Positions 62,334 to 64,000 of a DNA stretch of 64,000 bases are shown here, in pieces. The notes beneath the pieces were generated by a model. The model was given only the letters and a program-made list of their open reading frames with translations, did no database searches and was not told the DNA's origin. The position numbers and the translations under genes were made by a program. The DNA lies in contig JACVGT010000013.1 in NCBI GenBank assembly GCA_018992685.1, positions 1 through 64,000 on the forward strand, in the 5' to 3' direction. The first letter of the stretch is position 1, and every line of letters starts with the position of its first letter. The stretch is from Theionarchaea archaeon (GTDB lineage Archaea; Methanobacteriota_B; Thermococci; Methanofastidiosales; SZ-28-30).

Positions 62334-63641
62334 TCACACCCCCCCACAGGCTGTGGCAAGGGTTCTCCATTGTGGAAACCTCTTTGGGTTTTTTGGATAT
62401 CGACTGTAAACAGCCCTTAGGATACCCATCTTGCCGAGAGCACAGGCCAATTTGAAGAGGAGGGAAGGGGTTTTTGCTGCATTAGCGGCTGTGGTAAGGA
62501 TGTCAGTCAACGTAAAGGAGGGTTCTTTTTCCTCCAGCTGAGACAAGACTTCATCAGTGATGACATTCTGCAACAAGGATTGGAGTTCTTTGCTGGTAAG
62601 AGACACCATGAAGTCTCTTAAAGGCAGTGATGATCCAAGAAGCGCACCGTATCTCTGCATGAAATCATAGTTGTACTTCCACAATACCTCCAGAGAGGTG
62701 TCTTTGCTGTGGATGGCCTCTGCTGCCGTTGTAGCTGCCATGTGGCCTGCAGTGAAGGCAGGTGCTATTCCTTCTCCTGTCAAGGGATTCGTGTGCCTGG
62801 CAGCATCACCACAGGCCAAGAGACCTGGAGCCACCATGGAAGGAAGAGAACCTCCAAGGGGGAGAGCACCATAGCCTGCTTGGGTTTTCTCCTTGATTTT
62901 GAATCGTGTGTGTTCGTGGAGCGCCTGAGCCACTGCCTTTCTGAAATGGGTACTGCGCTGTTCCATCCCTCCAGCACCCACGTTCAATTCATAGGTTCCC
63001 TTGGGAAAGAACCAGAAATACCCTGAAGGCACGAAGGAATTGTCAAAAACGATGGTTGCGTATTCCTGAGATATTGCCTCTTCCAGGATGATGTTCTCCT
63101 TATATCCCAATCCGATACGTGATGGGCTGCCGCGCCCACGTCTGAGCTCCCTACTGAGGACAGAGAAAACCCCACTACAATCCATGGTCAATGTCCCAAG
63201 GTAGGACGCATCATGAGTCTTAACACCATGTACTTCATTTTTCCCAACAGACCCCCGTACGACTCCTTGGTGAAGTTCTGCTCCTCTTCTGAGAAGCTCC
63301 TTTACCATGGTCTGCCCAAACTGCCATCTGTCTATAGTGCATAGAGGGTCGGTCACCCGAACGATGCCATGGTCACCGTCCATAAGTCCAGAAAAGGTGC
63401 AGACTTGCAGGCCTTTCAAAGGATAATGATCAACAGAAATCTGAAATTCATTCTTGAGCCATTTCACGATCCTCATGGGCATGAGTTCTCCACAAATCTT
63501 TCTGCCGACAAATTCTCTCCCTTTACGTTCTATGATACAGATGGTGAGATCCTCTCTCAGTGCTGTTAGGCCTGCAGCTGCTCCTGCAATTCCGCAGCCA
63601 ACAATAACGAGATCATAGGGAGCAATCGTCATATCACTCAT
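62334..63641 (-). CDS. Geranylgeranyl reductase-family flavoprotein
   Basis: 435 residues. FAD-binding VIVGCGIAGAAAGL near the N terminus, then the GGR pattern: RKICGELMP, IDRWQFGQTM, FWFFPKGTYELNVGAG and ACGDAARHTNPLTGEGIAPA. These enzymes saturate isoprenoid chains of archaeal lipids or related molecules. Start ATG 63641 preferred (ATG 63632 also fits a TATA at 63657-63666). Cotranscribed with the downstream Cys-cluster protein. With tes and the UbiA protein it gives three lipid-type genes in the window. Confidence 0.88.
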   Translation of the reverse strand: MSDMTIAPYDLVIVGCGIAGAAAGLTALREDLTICIIERKGREFVGRKICGELMPMRIVKWLKNEFQISVDHYPLKGLQVCTFSGLMDGDHGIVRVTDPLCTIDRWQFGQTMVKELLRRGAELHQGVVRGSVGKNEVHGVKTHDASYLGTLTMDCSGVFSVLSRELRRGRGSPSRIGLGYKENIILEEAISQEYATIVFDNSFVPSGYFWFFPKGTYELNVGAGGMEQRSTHFRKAVAQALHEHTRFKIKEKTQAGYGALPLGGSLPSMVAPGLLACGDAARHTNPLTGEGIAPAFTAGHMAATTAAEAIHSKDTSLEVLWKYNYDFMQRYGALLGSSLPLRDFMVSLTSKELQSLLQNVITDEVLSQLEEKEPSFTLTDILTTAANAAKTPSLLFKLACALGKMGILRAVYSRYPKNPKRFPQWRTLATACGGV

Positions 63642-64000
63642 GATTAAGGAATTGTTGTTTAAGAATCTTATCATTTAGTAATCATGGCTTGTAGAATCTT
63701 TAACTTAATTGACGGTTCTCTCTAAATTCTTCATTCGATGCAAAAAGCGCTACACGAAAGTTCTAAGATCGTTGTAAACTTTTCACGACATTTTGATTGA
63801 GGAATGTTTTCAGCCTGCAAAAGCTCTCACCCCGCTAGATCATTCTCCCATCCGGATTGTCAGTCCGTGGGCTGCAGAAACCGGCGGAGGATGTTGAGAG
63901 GCCGAACCTCGAGACTCGCTTTCTGAGCATCATCCAATGCTCAGTGCGCAGTGCAAAAGATTTATTACAGGATGCGTAATAGACTGTGGAGGTTACAGTA
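63642..64000. other. 359-bp region at the window end
   Basis: It holds the reductase promoter and, from about 63830, a G/C-rich stretch with three hairpins (see the RNA candidate). No coding frame is convincing. Confidence 0.5.
63847..63944 (+). ncRNA. Candidate structured RNA
   Basis: Three successive hairpins: CCCA-tc-CGGA / TCCG-TGGG (63847-63871), GAGG/CCTC (around 63897-63910) and a perfect 8-bp CTGAGCAT / ATGCTCAG with 6-nt loop (63923-63944). The stretch is richer in G/C than nearby intergenic DNA. I could not match it to tRNA, SRP RNA or RNase P RNA. Strand is a guess. Confidence 0.3.

Overview
The window comes from an archaeon. It encodes transcription factor B, a tRNA-splicing endonuclease, archaeal-type PRPP synthetase, a UPF0148 zinc-ribbon protein, an aIF2B-like protein, a presenilin-type protease and three families used in isoprenoid membrane-lipid synthesis: a tetraether-synthase radical SAM enzyme, a UbiA prenyltransferase and a geranylgeranyl reductase. 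Bacterial-type gyrase A together with these genes points to the euryarchaeal side, and I infer a Thermoplasmata-like uncultured lineage; no rRNA is present to confirm it. An amino-acid permease, pyroglutamyl peptidase, D-aminopeptidase, acyl-CoA dehydrogenase and dienoyl-CoA-reductase-like enzyme suggest a peptide- and acid-using heterotroph.

Layout. 0-7.7 kb: a giant secreted beta-sandwich protein and a membrane-anchored NEW3/CARDB/TPR protein. 7.8-16.7 kb: housekeeping genes (CPBP protease with a ModE-like HTH, endA-eno, permease, DRG-type GTPase, DinB-like protein, Lrp-pcp). 16.8-26 kb: prs, HDAC-like hydrolase, MFS transporter, an HTH-tes operon, D-aminopeptidase, TrpF-like protein, acyl-CoA dehydrogenase. 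26-28 kb: an A/T-rich PIN-GNAT-ASCH fusion with a separate ASCH protein. 28-34 kb: zinc-ribbon membrane protein overlapping a presenilin homologue, membrane-EEP fusion, Sir2, aIF2B-like. 34-37.7 kb: a four-gene operon with a complete bacillithiol pathway (bshC, bshB, bshA) behind a degenerate PLD-like protein. 37.7-44 kb: tfb, then a gyrA-glmM-glmU operon whose last two products would supply UDP-GlcNAc, the substrate of BshA. 44-53 kb: small regulators, HAD, GNATs, UbiA, OYE-family enzyme. 53-64 kb: secreted and TPR proteins, HEPN, an ABC exporter with degenerate motifs, a GH3-like protein, two tandem hairpin elements, and geranylgeranyl reductase.

Expression signals are regular. Most first genes have a TATA box whose centre lies about 26 nt before the start codon, implying leaderless mRNAs; genes inside operons, and a few first genes, carry Shine-Dalgarno sequences. 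I used this to revise many start codons.

The main points for follow-up are the archaeal bacillithiol operon (with a DinB/YfiT-type candidate thiol transferase and UDP-GlcNAc genes nearby), the tandem hairpins exposing an SD/anti-SD sequence at 61.1-61.5 kb, and the PIN-GNAT-ASCH gene preceded by a leaderless mini-ORF. No tRNA, rRNA, CRISPR array, IS element or origin was recognised.
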